A DNA stretch of 64,000 bases from Symbiodinium natans (taxonomy: Eukaryota > Sar > Dinophyceae > Suessiales > Symbiodiniaceae): the NCBI GenBank assembly GCA_905221605.1, contig CAJNDS010000047.1:620001-684000 (forward strand), in the 5' to 3' direction. Each line of letters starts with the position of its first letter. Within the stretch, counting starts at the first letter, position 1. The notes below the pieces were generated by a model. It made no database searches, was not told the DNA's origin, and worked only from the letters and a program-made list of their open reading frames with translations. The position numbers were made by a program, and so were the translations under genes. Positions 1-10,110 of this stretch are shown in pieces.

Positions 1-99
1 GCCTGGACAGTGCGGATCAGGCGCAAGTCGTACGTGCACCTGGATGTAGAGTTTGCTTTCCAGATGGCTATGTTTACATTCAAGGGCAGACAGAAGTAA
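1..99 (+). CDS. 3' end of an upstream open frame of copia-1 (partial)
   Basis: Frame 1 is open from the window edge to a TAA at 97-99, 32 sense codons, just before the Gag-like start at 120. In copia-2 a separate proline- and glutamate-rich ORF1 precedes and slightly overlaps gag-pol, so this could be the tail of an equivalent ORF1. The stretch is too short to prove coding by itself. Confidence 0.2.
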   Translation, partial: AWTVRIRRKSYVHLDVEFAFQMAMFTFKGRQK

Positions 100-119
100 A
101 GAGAAGGAGGTTTACCCAG

Positions 120-1820
120 ATGACTGGATGTGGTTTCTGGATGAGAGTCCTTTGCAGTGCAGTTCTTCTACTTTGTGCAGGGCTCGTTACAGCAGAAGGT
201 TGGTTGTTGATGATCAAGAATGTGAAAGCAAAGGCAGCAAGAAGCAGTACAGAGATATTGCTAGATGAAGCAGAGCTCGTTATGTCAAAGCCGCTGCCCA
301 GGAATTCGATTTCCCTCCAGGATGACCTGAAGACTATTGCCTTGGAGGATGAGCATGCCGAGGTGCAGCATGCGACTCATGCACTTGGTGGAAGCAGCAA
401 GAATGTGCATGTGAGAAGAGAGAGAGAAGAGACAGAACATGTGGAGCTCATGTCCTTCAGTTTGCAGCGTCGTCAAACCAAAGAAGCCCCAATACGCTAT
501 GAAGATCAAGACAACGAAGAAAACTACAACCTCGAGATTGTGAAGTACATGATCGCAGGATTTGAAGCATCAAGAAACTTCGACATCACGAATTTGAAGA
601 TTGAGGTGAAAAGATGGTATGAAGGTACAAGAAGATTCCTTCGAAGCCTTGAGTCGAGCTACGCCCCTGAGATCTCAGTCATGTTTCACAAGCAGAAAGA
701 AATCATTTTCGTGTTGTTGATGATCGTGATGTGCACCCCGATTGGTTTGGTTACTTGGATCAGCCTGTACAACATGTGTGCCATCCAAAGCAAAAGAAAA
801 GAGTGTTTTAAGAGAAGAGTTTCAAGGAGAGCCAGGTATCAAGAAGTTCGTGCATGTGGTGTTCAGAAGAAGACGCTCATGTTCATTGTGTTGCTGTACA
901 CAAACACGCAAGCAGCTGAAGCCATGAATGCCCAGATGGAGCAAGCAATGCAATCTTTGGCCCAGCAGACAGCAACGAACACCCAACAGATAAACGACCT
1001 GGTTAGCGCAGTTCAGCAGCAAGCATCCCAGCAGCAGCAAGCAAGCACAGCAGCTCAAAACGCAGCAGCAGCCAGTGAAGGTGAGATGAGAGAAATGTTT
1101 CGCAACATGCTACAAGTGGCTACAAGAACGAGCACAGCGGTCCACGAGGCAGCAAGCATGATCAACAATATGGGTCAAATGCATCGAGATTTTCGTGAGC
1201 ATCAAGAAGCACGAGAACAAGCACAAGCAGAAAGAGAAAAGAGAAGAGAGAAGGGAGATGTCGAGTTGCACAAGATGATCAAGACCCCCGACGTGTTCAA
1301 CCCAAGCAGTTTCAAAGAAGAGCATGAAGGCTGGAGTGAATTCAGACACAAGATGCGAACCTGGATTGGAGCGTTGGACCCAGAGATGTTAGCAAGAATT
1401 GAAGCCGTTGAAGCAAAGAGAAGTGAAGCTGTTGAGTTTTCCACCTTGAGTGACGAGCACAAAGCCGTTAGCAAGAAGCTCTACACGATCCTCACTTCGT
1501 ACACGAAAGGTCGCCCATTGAGAACGATCAAGCAGATTACAGAGGAGAATGGTTTAGAAGCATGGAGAATTTTGCTCGAAGAACATGAACCCTACACTCG
1601 TGGTAGAAGTCTTCGATTGCTGACTAGCCTCACGAAGTACAAGTTTGAAAACAAGAAGACCACCATGGAGAACATCCTTGCATTCGAAGAAGCAATCGAG
1701 CAGTATGAAAAGGCATCAGGAGATGTGGTGCAAGATGATTTGAAGATTTCAATTATCCTCAATCAGCAAGATGGTCAACTTCGACAGGTCAACTTCGACA
1801 ACACATGTTGCTCAACTTGA
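120..1820 (+). pseudogene. Gag-like protein with N-terminal membrane segments, frameshifted
   Basis: The 566-residue frame opens with a signal-peptide-like segment (residues about 7-27). A further hydrophobic segment follows at about 191-216, then a basic cysteine-containing stretch and a second short hydrophobic stretch ending near an AEA at about 265. A Q/A-rich coiled-coil region (about 268-330) and a capsid-like helical domain (about 385-560) follow. The capsid part aligns by eye with the Gag of copia-2 (shared pattern KLY.IL.SY in the middle). The frame ends early because of a 14-bp tandem duplication at 1773-1800, after which the Gag sequence resumes in the next frame. The ATG at 120 is the first in-frame start after the TAA at 97. 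Membrane segments before Gag are not usual for copia elements. Confidence 0.8.
1773..1800 (+). repeat. 14-bp tandem duplication that breaks gag
   Basis: GGTCAACTTCGACA occurs twice in direct succession (1773-1786 and 1787-1800). Fourteen is not a multiple of three, so the second copy shifts the frame and leads to the TGA at 1818-1820. Downstream capsid sequence is open in the frame that a single copy would give, so this is a mutation rather than a programmed frameshift site. Confidence 0.9.
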
Positions 1821-4800
1821 GAGATGATACAAAGTATTCAAGTCTTCGTCAGTTTCTCCTGTCCTATGAGCAAAACACACGCTGGACCACAACTGACTTG
1901 ATCAACGCCGGCAACGACCACGGTGGACAAGCAGACATGGATGTCAGCAACGTGAACAAAGATGATAGAAAAAGGCCCTGGAGATCCAAAGGAAAAGGAA
2001 AAGGAAAGTTCAGCAAAGGCAAAGGAAAGGGCAAAGGAAAATGGAGGAAAGGAAAGTCCAAAGGAAAAGGCAAGTATGGCAACGACTACGGCTACAACTC
2101 CAAAGGACGAGGAAGAGGAAAAGGTCGTGGTCGAGGTCGCGGTCGTTTTGGTCGTGGAAAAGGATTTGGTCGTGGATTTGGAAAAGGACGCGGAAAAGCA
2201 AGCTTTGGTCCTCAGTGTTGTCATTACTGTGGAAAGCCTGGTCACTTTGAAGCCCAATGCAGACAGAAGCAGAGAGATTTTGGTGATGTTCGAAACGTGA
2301 ACGACGACCAGCAAAGTACCACAGCAGCCAGTTCTACTGCAGCACCAAGCACGTCAAGCACCACGAACGTGACGAGCGTCAGCAGGAACCAAGCAAAGAC
2401 CGTGCGTCAAATCTCCATGATCCACATTGGAGATCCTCCACAACAGTATCCAGAAGTTTTCGAAGTCGACACGGAGGCAGAAGAAGAACTTGAGATTGAC
2501 TATTTTGGTCGTGTGCTACGTGTTGAAGAATTTCAGCTTAGCGATGCAGAGCAAGAAGAAGAAGAACACGAGCACCAAGAAGAAGATGATCCTTTGATGT
2601 TGTGGTGGAAAGATGGTTGTGAGCACGAAGAAGATTGCAACCTTTGTGTCCGTGCAGTCCAAGAATCATTTTATGAGAGCAGTCCTGTCTATGAGAAGAT
2701 AGAAGTGATCTTGGACAGTGGCGCCGATGTCAGCCTCATTCCTCTGTGGCTTGGCAAAGAGGGAGTGCCTGTGAAGAAGAAGAACGATTCAGGCATCAGA
2801 GACGCACAAGGAAGAAAGATTCCTGTAAAAGGAAAGAGAGCAATCAACTTGACTATGTTCAGCTCGAAGCAAGAAGCAGTCAAGATGCAAGAATGCTTCA
2901 TCGTTGCGAATGTGGTCAATCCTTTGTTGGCAGTCGGAAAGCTACTCAAGAATGGCTGGGAGATTGTCAAGAAGGATGATGGCTTGATGTTGTCAGACGG
3001 AATGTCAGACATCCCTGTTCACTACCACAAGAACTCGCTGGCTACTTATGCTTATTTGCAAGCAGGAAAGAGGTATGAGAGCGAAGCCTATGTGAACCTG
3101 GAGCAGGAACACGTTCGCACCGTCATTCAGCTGAACTCCCACATAGCTGATGCAGCAAGAAAGCAAGAACCTGGCTGGCATGATACAGACAGCATTGTGG
3201 TTGTGCACTACTCCCCGGCGCAGTCGAAGTACAAAGATCCCACGGACATGTACCGTACGGAGGATTTTCCGTACAGAAGCACGATGATCAAGACAGAAGA
3301 TGGTACATGGAAAGCCGTTGAAGTGTGCAAGAAGTATGCGCAGAAGATGGACCCGTTTGAGGATATCAGCGCAGGCGGGGAATTTGAAGTGGTGACAGCA
3401 TTGTCGTCACGAGTTATCCCGCTGAATGTCTTGGGCATCCCCTTGAAGAAAGATGAACGCCAAGAACAAGAAGCAAGAACCAGCGACACTTGGAGCATCG
3501 AGAAGGCTGGTACGGAACTTGTGCGGTACCACAACACGCCGCGCACCCACAAGTTCAACCCTGAGAACGTAGCTGGAATGCCCACGGACATTGAGAATTT
3601 GACGTCCTGGAGATACACTATTGGCGAGTGTGTCTATGCCACGAATTTGTATGAAGACGAAGATGATTGGAGCAGAGACACAGAACCTCCTGAAGAAGCA
3701 TTCGCTTTGCCGTGGTATGGTCAGACCAGATTTCGTCTCAAAGAACCTGTTCGTGAAGATAGAAGAAGCAGTGCACAAGAGCAAGAGGCAAAGAGACAGA
3801 AGCTTGAAGAAGAAAAGAAAAGTTTCCTCCCAGAAGATGTGCAGATGGAAGAAGCACCTCGAGGTGAAGTTGAACGAGATTCTCTTGTGTTCACCTACGA
3901 TGGCTATGAGTACAGCAAGAATAGCAGCGTGCAGATTTTACGTCAACTTTGTCGTGAATTTGAAGTACCAAGCAGTGGCAGCAAAGAACAGATGCTGAAG
4001 CGCTTGTCTCGCGCAGCTCAGGAGCGCGAAGCGGCAGACAGCCTAGCCCTCGGGCGCAGGCAGTATGAAGCGCAGGTCGCGCCGCTGATGAGGAAGCGCG
4101 AAGAACGCCCCAATGAGCAGGAAGTGATGCTACACAACCTGACGCACCTGCCATTTGCTGGCTGGTGTGAGCATTGCGTCGCCACTCGGGCGAAAGAAAA
4201 TCAGCATCGGAAGAGCGAATTGACTCGCTCCCCCGCTGAAGAGAGCAGCAAGTCAACACTCTGTTTCGACTTTGCGTACACCTCAACGAGCAGCTCTGAG
4301 GCGCAGCCCATGGTCACGCTGATCGCGAACGATGCATGGTCCAAGTGGTTTGTCGCCGTGCCCGTAGCAAGAAGAGGAGGTGCAGATGCGCTGAGGCACA
4401 TGACCGAAGCGTTGACTACAGCTACACTGCAGCTTGGGTACTCAGAAATCAATGTGAAGGCAGACAATGAAGGTGTTTGCAGAAACTTGAAGATTGCACT
4501 CCAGAAAATGCGTGGAGCGCATGGCCTGAGCACTACACTTCTTTCAAGTGTACCCCATGATCACGAAAGCAATGGTTTGGCCGAGCGTGCAGTCCAAACA
4601 GTCAGAAGGCATGCGAATTGTATCCTGGATGAGGTCAGAGTGAAGACAGAACTTCCTCTTAGCCATGAACACCCACTGATGTCGTGGGCAATGCGACACT
4701 CTGCGTGGCTACTCAACCGTTTTCATCGGTCCTCAGCAACAGGAAAGACGCCGTATGAATTCATGACAGGCCAACCGTATCGAGGAGAACTCGTACCATT

Positions 4801-7800
4801 TGCAAGCACGATTATGGTGAAACGCTTGAGACCGAAGCGCAAAGGTGACCGTTTGTGGACGTTCGGAGTGTTCCTCGGCAAGACTGAATCTGGAATGTGG
4901 CTTACTTTCCAGAGCGATGGCATTCACGCATCAAGAAGTGCGAGACCAGTTGGTGAAGCTTACGACGCGAAGGCCATCAGCAGCGTGAACGTTTTCACTT
5001 GGTCGATCAAGAACAACACACTTGGCAGCCGAGTACTACCTCAGAAAAGATTGGTTTCTCCGCAGATTGTTCTTCCAGCAGTTGCAGCAGGTGAAGAACG
5101 AAAGAGCCTTGAAGATGAAGTTGCAGACGAAGCCGCCTCTGATCCTCCAACAAGTGATGAGGAGAAAGCAAGGAGAGATGCAGAAGGAATGCTTGAAGAG
5201 TTCGAGCTTGTTCATGATGAGCATGATCCTCTGGCAGATATGGTTTCCGAGCACGAAGATGAAGGAGGAGAAGTTCCTGAAGAAGCAAAGATGGATCGAG
5301 AAAGCAGACCAGACTTTGAATGTGTTGGTTCACCAAGCAAGATTCCAAGAACAAGAGTTGAGCTTCCCAGGTTTGGACCTGGAGCATCGTCTTCGGTGAT
5401 GAGAGCAGAAAGAATGCCCGACAATGATGAGAGGTCGGACGAAGAAGAAGATTGCTTTGCAGGCAGTGAAGCTGGTGACTTTGAGACAGAAGATGAATGG
5501 AGCGATGAAGAGCAACAAGAAGAAGTTCAAGTCCTTCCAGAAAGTTTCTTCTCAGAGGAAGCAGGACCTCCTCAACTCGCAGAAGAAGACCTCGAGATCT
5601 TTGACGATGCCGCAGCAGGAAAAGAAGTTTCCAGATTGACAAAGATGGGTGTCATAGAAGAGGTGCCCATGGAGCAAGAAGAGAACAAAGAAGTTGTTTG
5701 GTTGACAACAAAGCTGGTTTTCGACTGGAGATTTCGGGAGTCAGAAAACGTCATCTGCGAGAACGAGATCCCTGAAGGGCAACAAGAAGTTCCTCATGAA
5801 GCCCTGAAGCCACGAAGATGTTGGCAGAGAAGAGCAAGGCTGGTAGCAAGAGAGTATAACAACTCGAAGCGAGAAGATGTGTTCAGCCCAGCTACCTCTC
5901 CGTCGTTGACGAAGCTGATTCCAATTTTGGCATTGGCAAATCGATGGAGTATTTGGTCGCTTGACATCAAAGATGCATTTTTGCAGGTTCCCCAGAAGAG
6001 ACCTGTACACTGCAAGATTCCACGAGGAAAAGGAAGTCAAGCAGTACACGGAATGGAAGCCAAATGCTGGCGTCTTGGTCGTGTCCTTCCTGGACAAAGA
6101 GATGCTAGTCTTCTGTGGAGCGAATTTTGTGCAGAACTTTTGCAACAAGAAGGCTATGAGAAAAGCATCGCGAACCCAGCGTTGTTTCGCTTGATCAAGA
6201 ACGGCAAGGTCGTATCCGTTTGCATCGTGCATGTCGATGACCTTCAAGTAGCAGGAAAAGCAGCAGTGGTGAAGCCCGTTCTCGAAGCTTTAGCGAAGAA
6301 GGTGAAGCTACAAGTAGAAGGACCTTTTCTGACAGAAGAAGATTATCGCAATGGATTTTCCAAGCAGTCTGTGCGTTTTCTCAAGAGAAGGTATAGCTAT
6401 GAAGACGGAAAGTTGTTTGTCCGCCCTGACACCAAGTATGTCACCAAGCTCCTTGAAAAGCTACGCCTTGGATCGAGAAGAGAGAAAGCTACCCCTGCAG
6501 CAGGAAATGTGCAGAACATCGATGAGACAAAAGAGCTGGACGAGAACAAGAAGAATGTGTACCGAAGTTGTGTCGGTATACTGCTATATCTTGCCCAAGA
6601 TCGTCCTGACATCCAGTATGCAGTCCGAAATTTGGCAACTGGAATGAAGGCTCCTACGCAGAAGAAGCAGAAAGAGCTCGAGCATTGCGCGTTGTATCTG
6701 AAGAAGACTGCAGGCTATGCGGTTTGCTACACAGCAGGGAGACCTGGAACGGCAACCTTGCAAAGAAGCAAGAATTTGGAGCAAGATTCCGAGAATGAGA
6801 ACGAGAAGAGCATCGAGAGTGGCAGTCACCTGGTCGAAGTATTTTCTGATGCCGACTGGGCCGGCAACAAGAGCAGCCGGAAATCTGTATCAGGAGGAGT
6901 CATCTTCCTGGACGGCCAGTATGCGTTTTCTTACTCAAGAACGCAGAAAACTGTGGCACTTTCCAGTGGCGAGTCCGAGTACTACGCACTCACTGGTGCT
7001 GTCGCAGAAGGAATTGGCATTCGAGAAGCCGTAGAGTTCCTTTCTGGCAAAGCAGCGCGAATGAAGGCGTACACAGACAGCAGTGCAGCACGTGGCATTG
7101 TGCACCGGCAAGGTGTTGGTCGTATCAAGCACTTGGCAACGAGAATGCTCTGGTTGCAAGAGGTTACCAGAAACGGCCTATGCAGCGTGAAGGCAATGAG
7201 CACTGTTTTCAACCCTGCCGACTTAGGGACCAAGCCCCTCAACGCATCGAGAATGAAGCTACTTTTGAACATCCTTCAAGTTCATGATGATCGAGAAGCA
7301 ATCGGTCGTGAAGAACGAATGGCCGCAGAGAGCACAGCTACAGTCAGAAGATTGACAAAGGTATCCGGAAGCAGACTTGGTTTGACGTTATTGTCAGCTT
7401 TTGGTTTTGCAGTTGAATCTGCAGGTCAGCAAGAAGGAGATTTTGTAGCACGAAGATATTTTTGCATGCAGTTGGTGAGTTTTGTGTTTGGTCCGTTTTC
7501 TACAGCTCAAGAGCCACCTCAAGAACTTCAAGAAGTTGAACAAGAAGTTTTACATGGTCAAAGCAGCAACAGCAGCATGAAGTTTTCACACGTTTTCACG
7601 AGCATGCCTGAGCTTGAGATGTTCGTGCCCGTGTGCATGGCTGTGATTGTTGTTCTGGTGACGATCATTGTCTACTTGGCAGTGAACCAGAAGAAAGAGA
7701 AGAAGGGTGAGAAAGAAGAGAAGCCCAAAGAAAAGAAGCCTGAAGGTGAAGTCACAAAGAAGAAAGAAGAAGAAGACAAAGAGAAGAGCTCGCAAGGTGT

Positions 7801-9526
7801 CCTCGAAGACGACGAGACCGTGAAGATGAAGTTCGACGAGCTGATTGCGAAGATGGAGAAGCAAGAACGTGCCTTGGAGAAAGAAAAGTTGAAGAGAGAA
7901 GAAGCAGAAGAAAAGGCGAAGGAAGCAGAAGAAGATCGTGACCAAGCATTTGTTATGAAGGCGAAGGTGGTTGCGAAGTTCAGTGAAGCTGAAGCAGAGA
8001 AGAAAGCTTTGGAGAAAGAGAAGGAAGAGTTAGAGAAGCAGAAAGAAGCGTACAAGCAAGATGCCAAAGAGGTGAGAGAGCAGTTGAAGAAGGACTACGA
8101 CATGATCACGAAGCACATGAAGAAAGAAGCAGAGGAGAGAAAGAGAGAAGCAGAAGAGCTAGAAACAGCAGAACAAAGAAGAGAGGAGGAAGACAGGATC
8201 AATGCAGAGATCAGGAAAGCCAACGAGGAAAAGATTGAAGCAGCAGAACGACAAAGGAGGAAAGAGGAGACAGACAAGAAAGCAGAAGCAATGAGACAAA
8301 AGGAGCAGGCAAAGAAGGCCCAGGAGGAGAAAGACGCCCAGGAGAAGGCAGCACAAGAGAGGAAAGCACAAGAGGAAAAGGAAGCACAGGAAAGGAAAGC
8401 ACAAGAGGAGAAGAAGAAGGCAAAGGAGAAGAAGGCACAAGAGGAGAAGGAAGCACAAGAAAGGAAGGCCCAAGAGGAGAAGGAAGCACAAGAGAGGAAA
8501 GCACAGGAGGAGAAGGAAGCACAGGAAAGGAAAGCACAAGAGGAGAAGGAAGCACAGGAGAAGGAAGATGAAAGGAACGAGGCAATCGCGAAGGAGAAGG
8601 CGAAGAAGCAAAGAGCAAAGCTAGAGGCCTATGAGGAGATGAGAAGAAAGGAGCAGGAAGCCCAAGAAGCGACGAAGGAAGAGAAGGAGAAGGCAAAGAA
8701 GGAGTTGAAGGAAGCACAGGAACGAAAGACACAAGCGGAGATTGAGGCAGAGAAGGAAAGAGCAGGAATGAAGGAGATTGAAGTCGTTGAAGTTGAAGAT
8801 TCAGGATCTGAAGATGAAAAGCCCACACTAGGAGCAGAAGGAAAGAAGGATGCAGAAGGCAATGTGTGGCAGATCCACAAAGGAGCATTGTGGGTCAGGA
8901 TCAAAGGCCAGTGGTATGATCCAAACTGGTGGACAAAGAAAGGATACACGCCACCGCCCGACGTTGCAGAGTCGAGCGAAGAAGGAAAAGAAGAAGGAGG
9001 AGCAGCAGGAACAGAAGAAGAGAGAAAGGAGAAAGAAGAAGAGCAGTACCGAGAACCACCGCAGAGAGGAGAGAAAGGTAGCAAGAACACAAAGGGCAAA
9101 TGGAATGTGGTCACGTTTACAGATTGTGGTTGGATTTGGGAGTATTGCAAAGACACGAATGAGTATCGAGCAATTCGGCTCGATCAGAAAGGATCAGCGC
9201 AGGTGAAAGGAGCGCGAATCAAAGGTGCCGAAGACTGGAACCTCGTGACCAAGCACTTCAAGAAGACAGGAAGGTGGGAGAGCCCCACAGAAATAAGAAG
9301 AGAGAGAGATGAGCCGCAGCAGCAAGAAGGACGAGGCCGAAGAGAACGAGAGCAAGAAGACTGGCAGCAAGAAAGTTGGCACCAGCAGCAGGACTGGTAC
9401 GCCGACGACGGTTGGAGCCAGAACTACTGGGAGCCAGACTACGCCTACTACCACTACGCCCCGAAAGGGAAGTACCAAGGCAAAGGGAAATGGAAGTATG
9501 GTGGTGGTGGCAAGAAAGGCTGGTAA
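1805..9526 (+). CDS. Copia Gag-Pol polyprotein (nucleocapsid, protease, integrase, RT, RNase H, membrane/coiled-coil tail)
   Basis: The frame is open for 2573 residues; its ATG is arbitrary because it continues the broken gag. Order of parts: K/G/R-rich nucleic-acid-binding stretch (about 60-135); zinc knuckle CHYCGKPGHFEAQC (about 138-151); retropepsin LDSGADVSLIP (about 302); a SAP-like helix pair QLCREFEVPSSGSKEQMLKRL (about 714-734); integrase HHCC zinc site with GWCEHC; DDE integrase core (FDF, KADNE, NGLAE at about 821, 885, 926); RT with LDIKDAFLQV and HVDDLQVAG (about 1385, 1475); and Ty1-type RNase H starting at FSDADWAG (about 1680) with ALSSGESEY. Beyond the usual end are a membrane segment (about 1939-1961), a K/E-rich coiled coil with 11-residue repeats, a tryptophan-rich region, and a K/G-rich terminus ending GKKGW. 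All catalytic residues I checked are present. Confidence 0.92.
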   Translation: MLLNLRDDTKYSSLRQFLLSYEQNTRWTTTDLINAGNDHGGQADMDVSNVNKDDRKRPWRSKGKGKGKFSKGKGKGKGKWRKGKSKGKGKYGNDYGYNSKGRGRGKGRGRGRGRFGRGKGFGRGFGKGRGKASFGPQCCHYCGKPGHFEAQCRQKQRDFGDVRNVNDDQQSTTAASSTAAPSTSSTTNVTSVSRNQAKTVRQISMIHIGDPPQQYPEVFEVDTEAEEELEIDYFGRVLRVEEFQLSDAEQEEEEHEHQEEDDPLMLWWKDGCEHEEDCNLCVRAVQESFYESSPVYEKIEVILDSGADVSLIPLWLGKEGVPVKKKNDSGIRDAQGRKIPVKGKRAINLTMFSSKQEAVKMQECFIVANVVNPLLAVGKLLKNGWEIVKKDDGLMLSDGMSDIPVHYHKNSLATYAYLQAGKRYESEAYVNLEQEHVRTVIQLNSHIADAARKQEPGWHDTDSIVVVHYSPAQSKYKDPTDMYRTEDFPYRSTMIKTEDGTWKAVEVCKKYAQKMDPFEDISAGGEFEVVTALSSRVIPLNVLGIPLKKDERQEQEARTSDTWSIEKAGTELVRYHNTPRTHKFNPENVAGMPTDIENLTSWRYTIGECVYATNLYEDEDDWSRDTEPPEEAFALPWYGQTRFRLKEPVREDRRSSAQEQEAKRQKLEEEKKSFLPEDVQMEEAPRGEVERDSLVFTYDGYEYSKNSSVQILRQLCREFEVPSSGSKEQMLKRLSRAAQEREAADSLALGRRQYEAQVAPLMRKREERPNEQEVMLHNLTHLPFAGWCEHCVATRAKENQHRKSELTRSPAEESSKSTLCFDFAYTSTSSSEAQPMVTLIANDAWSKWFVAVPVARRGGADALRHMTEALTTATLQLGYSEINVKADNEGVCRNLKIALQKMRGAHGLSTTLLSSVPHDHESNGLAERAVQTVRRHANCILDEVRVKTELPLSHEHPLMSWAMRHSAWLLNRFHRSSATGKTPYEFMTGQPYRGELVPFASTIMVKRLRPKRKGDRLWTFGVFLGKTESGMWLTFQSDGIHASRSARPVGEAYDAKAISSVNVFTWSIKNNTLGSRVLPQKRLVSPQIVLPAVAAGEERKSLEDEVADEAASDPPTSDEEKARRDAEGMLEEFELVHDEHDPLADMVSEHEDEGGEVPEEAKMDRESRPDFECVGSPSKIPRTRVELPRFGPGASSSVMRAERMPDNDERSDEEEDCFAGSEAGDFETEDEWSDEEQQEEVQVLPESFFSEEAGPPQLAEEDLEIFDDAAAGKEVSRLTKMGVIEEVPMEQEENKEVVWLTTKLVFDWRFRESENVICENEIPEGQQEVPHEALKPRRCWQRRARLVAREYNNSKREDVFSPATSPSLTKLIPILALANRWSIWSLDIKDAFLQVPQKRPVHCKIPRGKGSQAVHGMEAKCWRLGRVLPGQRDASLLWSEFCAELLQQEGYEKSIANPALFRLIKNGKVVSVCIVHVDDLQVAGKAAVVKPVLEALAKKVKLQVEGPFLTEEDYRNGFSKQSVRFLKRRYSYEDGKLFVRPDTKYVTKLLEKLRLGSRREKATPAAGNVQNIDETKELDENKKNVYRSCVGILLYLAQDRPDIQYAVRNLATGMKAPTQKKQKELEHCALYLKKTAGYAVCYTAGRPGTATLQRSKNLEQDSENENEKSIESGSHLVEVFSDADWAGNKSSRKSVSGGVIFLDGQYAFSYSRTQKTVALSSGESEYYALTGAVAEGIGIREAVEFLSGKAARMKAYTDSSAARGIVHRQGVGRIKHLATRMLWLQEVTRNGLCSVKAMSTVFNPADLGTKPLNASRMKLLLNILQVHDDREAIGREERMAAESTATVRRLTKVSGSRLGLTLLSAFGFAVESAGQQEGDFVARRYFCMQLVSFVFGPFSTAQEPPQELQEVEQEVLHGQSSNSSMKFSHVFTSMPELEMFVPVCMAVIVVLVTIIVYLAVNQKKEKKGEKEEKPKEKKPEGEVTKKKEEEDKEKSSQGVLEDDETVKMKFDELIAKMEKQERALEKEKLKREEAEEKAKEAEEDRDQAFVMKAKVVAKFSEAEAEKKALEKEKEELEKQKEAYKQDAKEVREQLKKDYDMITKHMKKEAEERKREAEELETAEQRREEEDRINAEIRKANEEKIEAAERQRRKEETDKKAEAMRQKEQAKKAQEEKDAQEKAAQERKAQEEKEAQERKAQEEKKKAKEKKAQEEKEAQERKAQEEKEAQERKAQEEKEAQERKAQEEKEAQEKEDERNEAIAKEKAKKQRAKLEAYEEMRRKEQEAQEATKEEKEKAKKELKEAQERKTQAEIEAEKERAGMKEIEVVEVEDSGSEDEKPTLGAEGKKDAEGNVWQIHKGALWVRIKGQWYDPNWWTKKGYTPPPDVAESSEEGKEEGGAAGTEEERKEKEEEQYREPPQRGEKGSKNTKGKWNVVTFTDCGWIWEYCKDTNEYRAIRLDQKGSAQVKGARIKGAEDWNLVTKHFKKTGRWESPTEIRRERDEPQQQEGRGRREREQEDWQQESWHQQQDWYADDGWSQNYWEPDYAYYHYAPKGKYQGKGKWKYGGGGKKGW
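8340..8568 (+). repeat. 33-bp coding minisatellite (EAQERKAQEEK-type repeats)
   Basis: About seven imperfect tandem units of 33 bp encode an 11-residue heptad-like pattern rich in E, K, A and Q, inside the coiled-coil tail of copia-1 Pol. Units vary at silent and near-silent positions. All indels keep the frame, which suggests the tail was translated while the array expanded. Confidence 0.8.
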
Positions 9527-10100
9527 GAAGAAGAAGCCAGCAAGAAGCATCGAGAAGGGTGACGACTGAACGCAGCGTGAAGCATGTATAGATTTTCTGA
9601 AGCTGTGTACATAGAAGTTCGAGCACCCCGAACATTGCACGAAGTACAAAGTAGGTACAACGAATGTTTTTGAATAAGCAAGGACCCCAATACGCCTTGT
9701 GATATTCACACGAGTTTCACCAAGAAGAAAGTAGTTTCACGAAGAGTTTCACGAAGCAGGACTAGGAGTGTAAGGTGCAGCCAGGTAGAGGCAAGAACAG
9801 TTGAAGAAAGAAGATGGTTAGGTAAAAGAGAAGACCACACAAGAGCCATAGGCTGGCCACAGGGCTGAGACTCACAAGATGAGGACTCTAAGACAAGCCC
9901 GTGTAACTAGAAATTCGAGGTTAGGAGTTTATGCATGTTTCAAGAAACAAAGCAGAAAGAACTGGGTAAAAGACCTTGGACTAGAGGAGACGAATGTCCC
10001 CAGTTCAGTACACTTGAAGTCCGAAACAGCTCTTCGTCTTTTGGCACAGCAGTGAGAATCACTGCAGGAAAGAGAACGCCCTAAAGCCTTCGATCTGTTC
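9527..10100 (+). other. 3' untranslated region of copia-1
   Basis: This is 574 bp between the pol stop and the polypurine tract. It has no convincing reading frame. It contains short direct repeats of a GTTTCACGAAG-like motif at about 9714-9757 and otherwise nothing I can assign. Confidence 0.7.
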
Positions 10101-10110
10101 CGAGGCGGGG
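10101..10110 (+). promoter_or_regulatory. Polypurine tract of copia-1
   Basis: CGAGGCGGGG lies directly against the TG of the 3' LTR, the position required for priming plus-strand DNA. Copia-2 has the matching AAGGCGGGG in the same place, so the two elements share a GGCGGGG core. Confidence 0.75.

Noticed and set aside
1773..1820. Programmed frameshift between gag and pol of copia-1
   Set aside because: A 14-bp tandem duplication fully accounts for the frame change and there is no slippery heptamer.
1838..2314. Long minus-strand frames opposite the K/G-rich region and coiled coil of copia-1
   Set aside because: They are complements of repetitive AAG/GGA codons, rich in S, F and L, with no independent motif.
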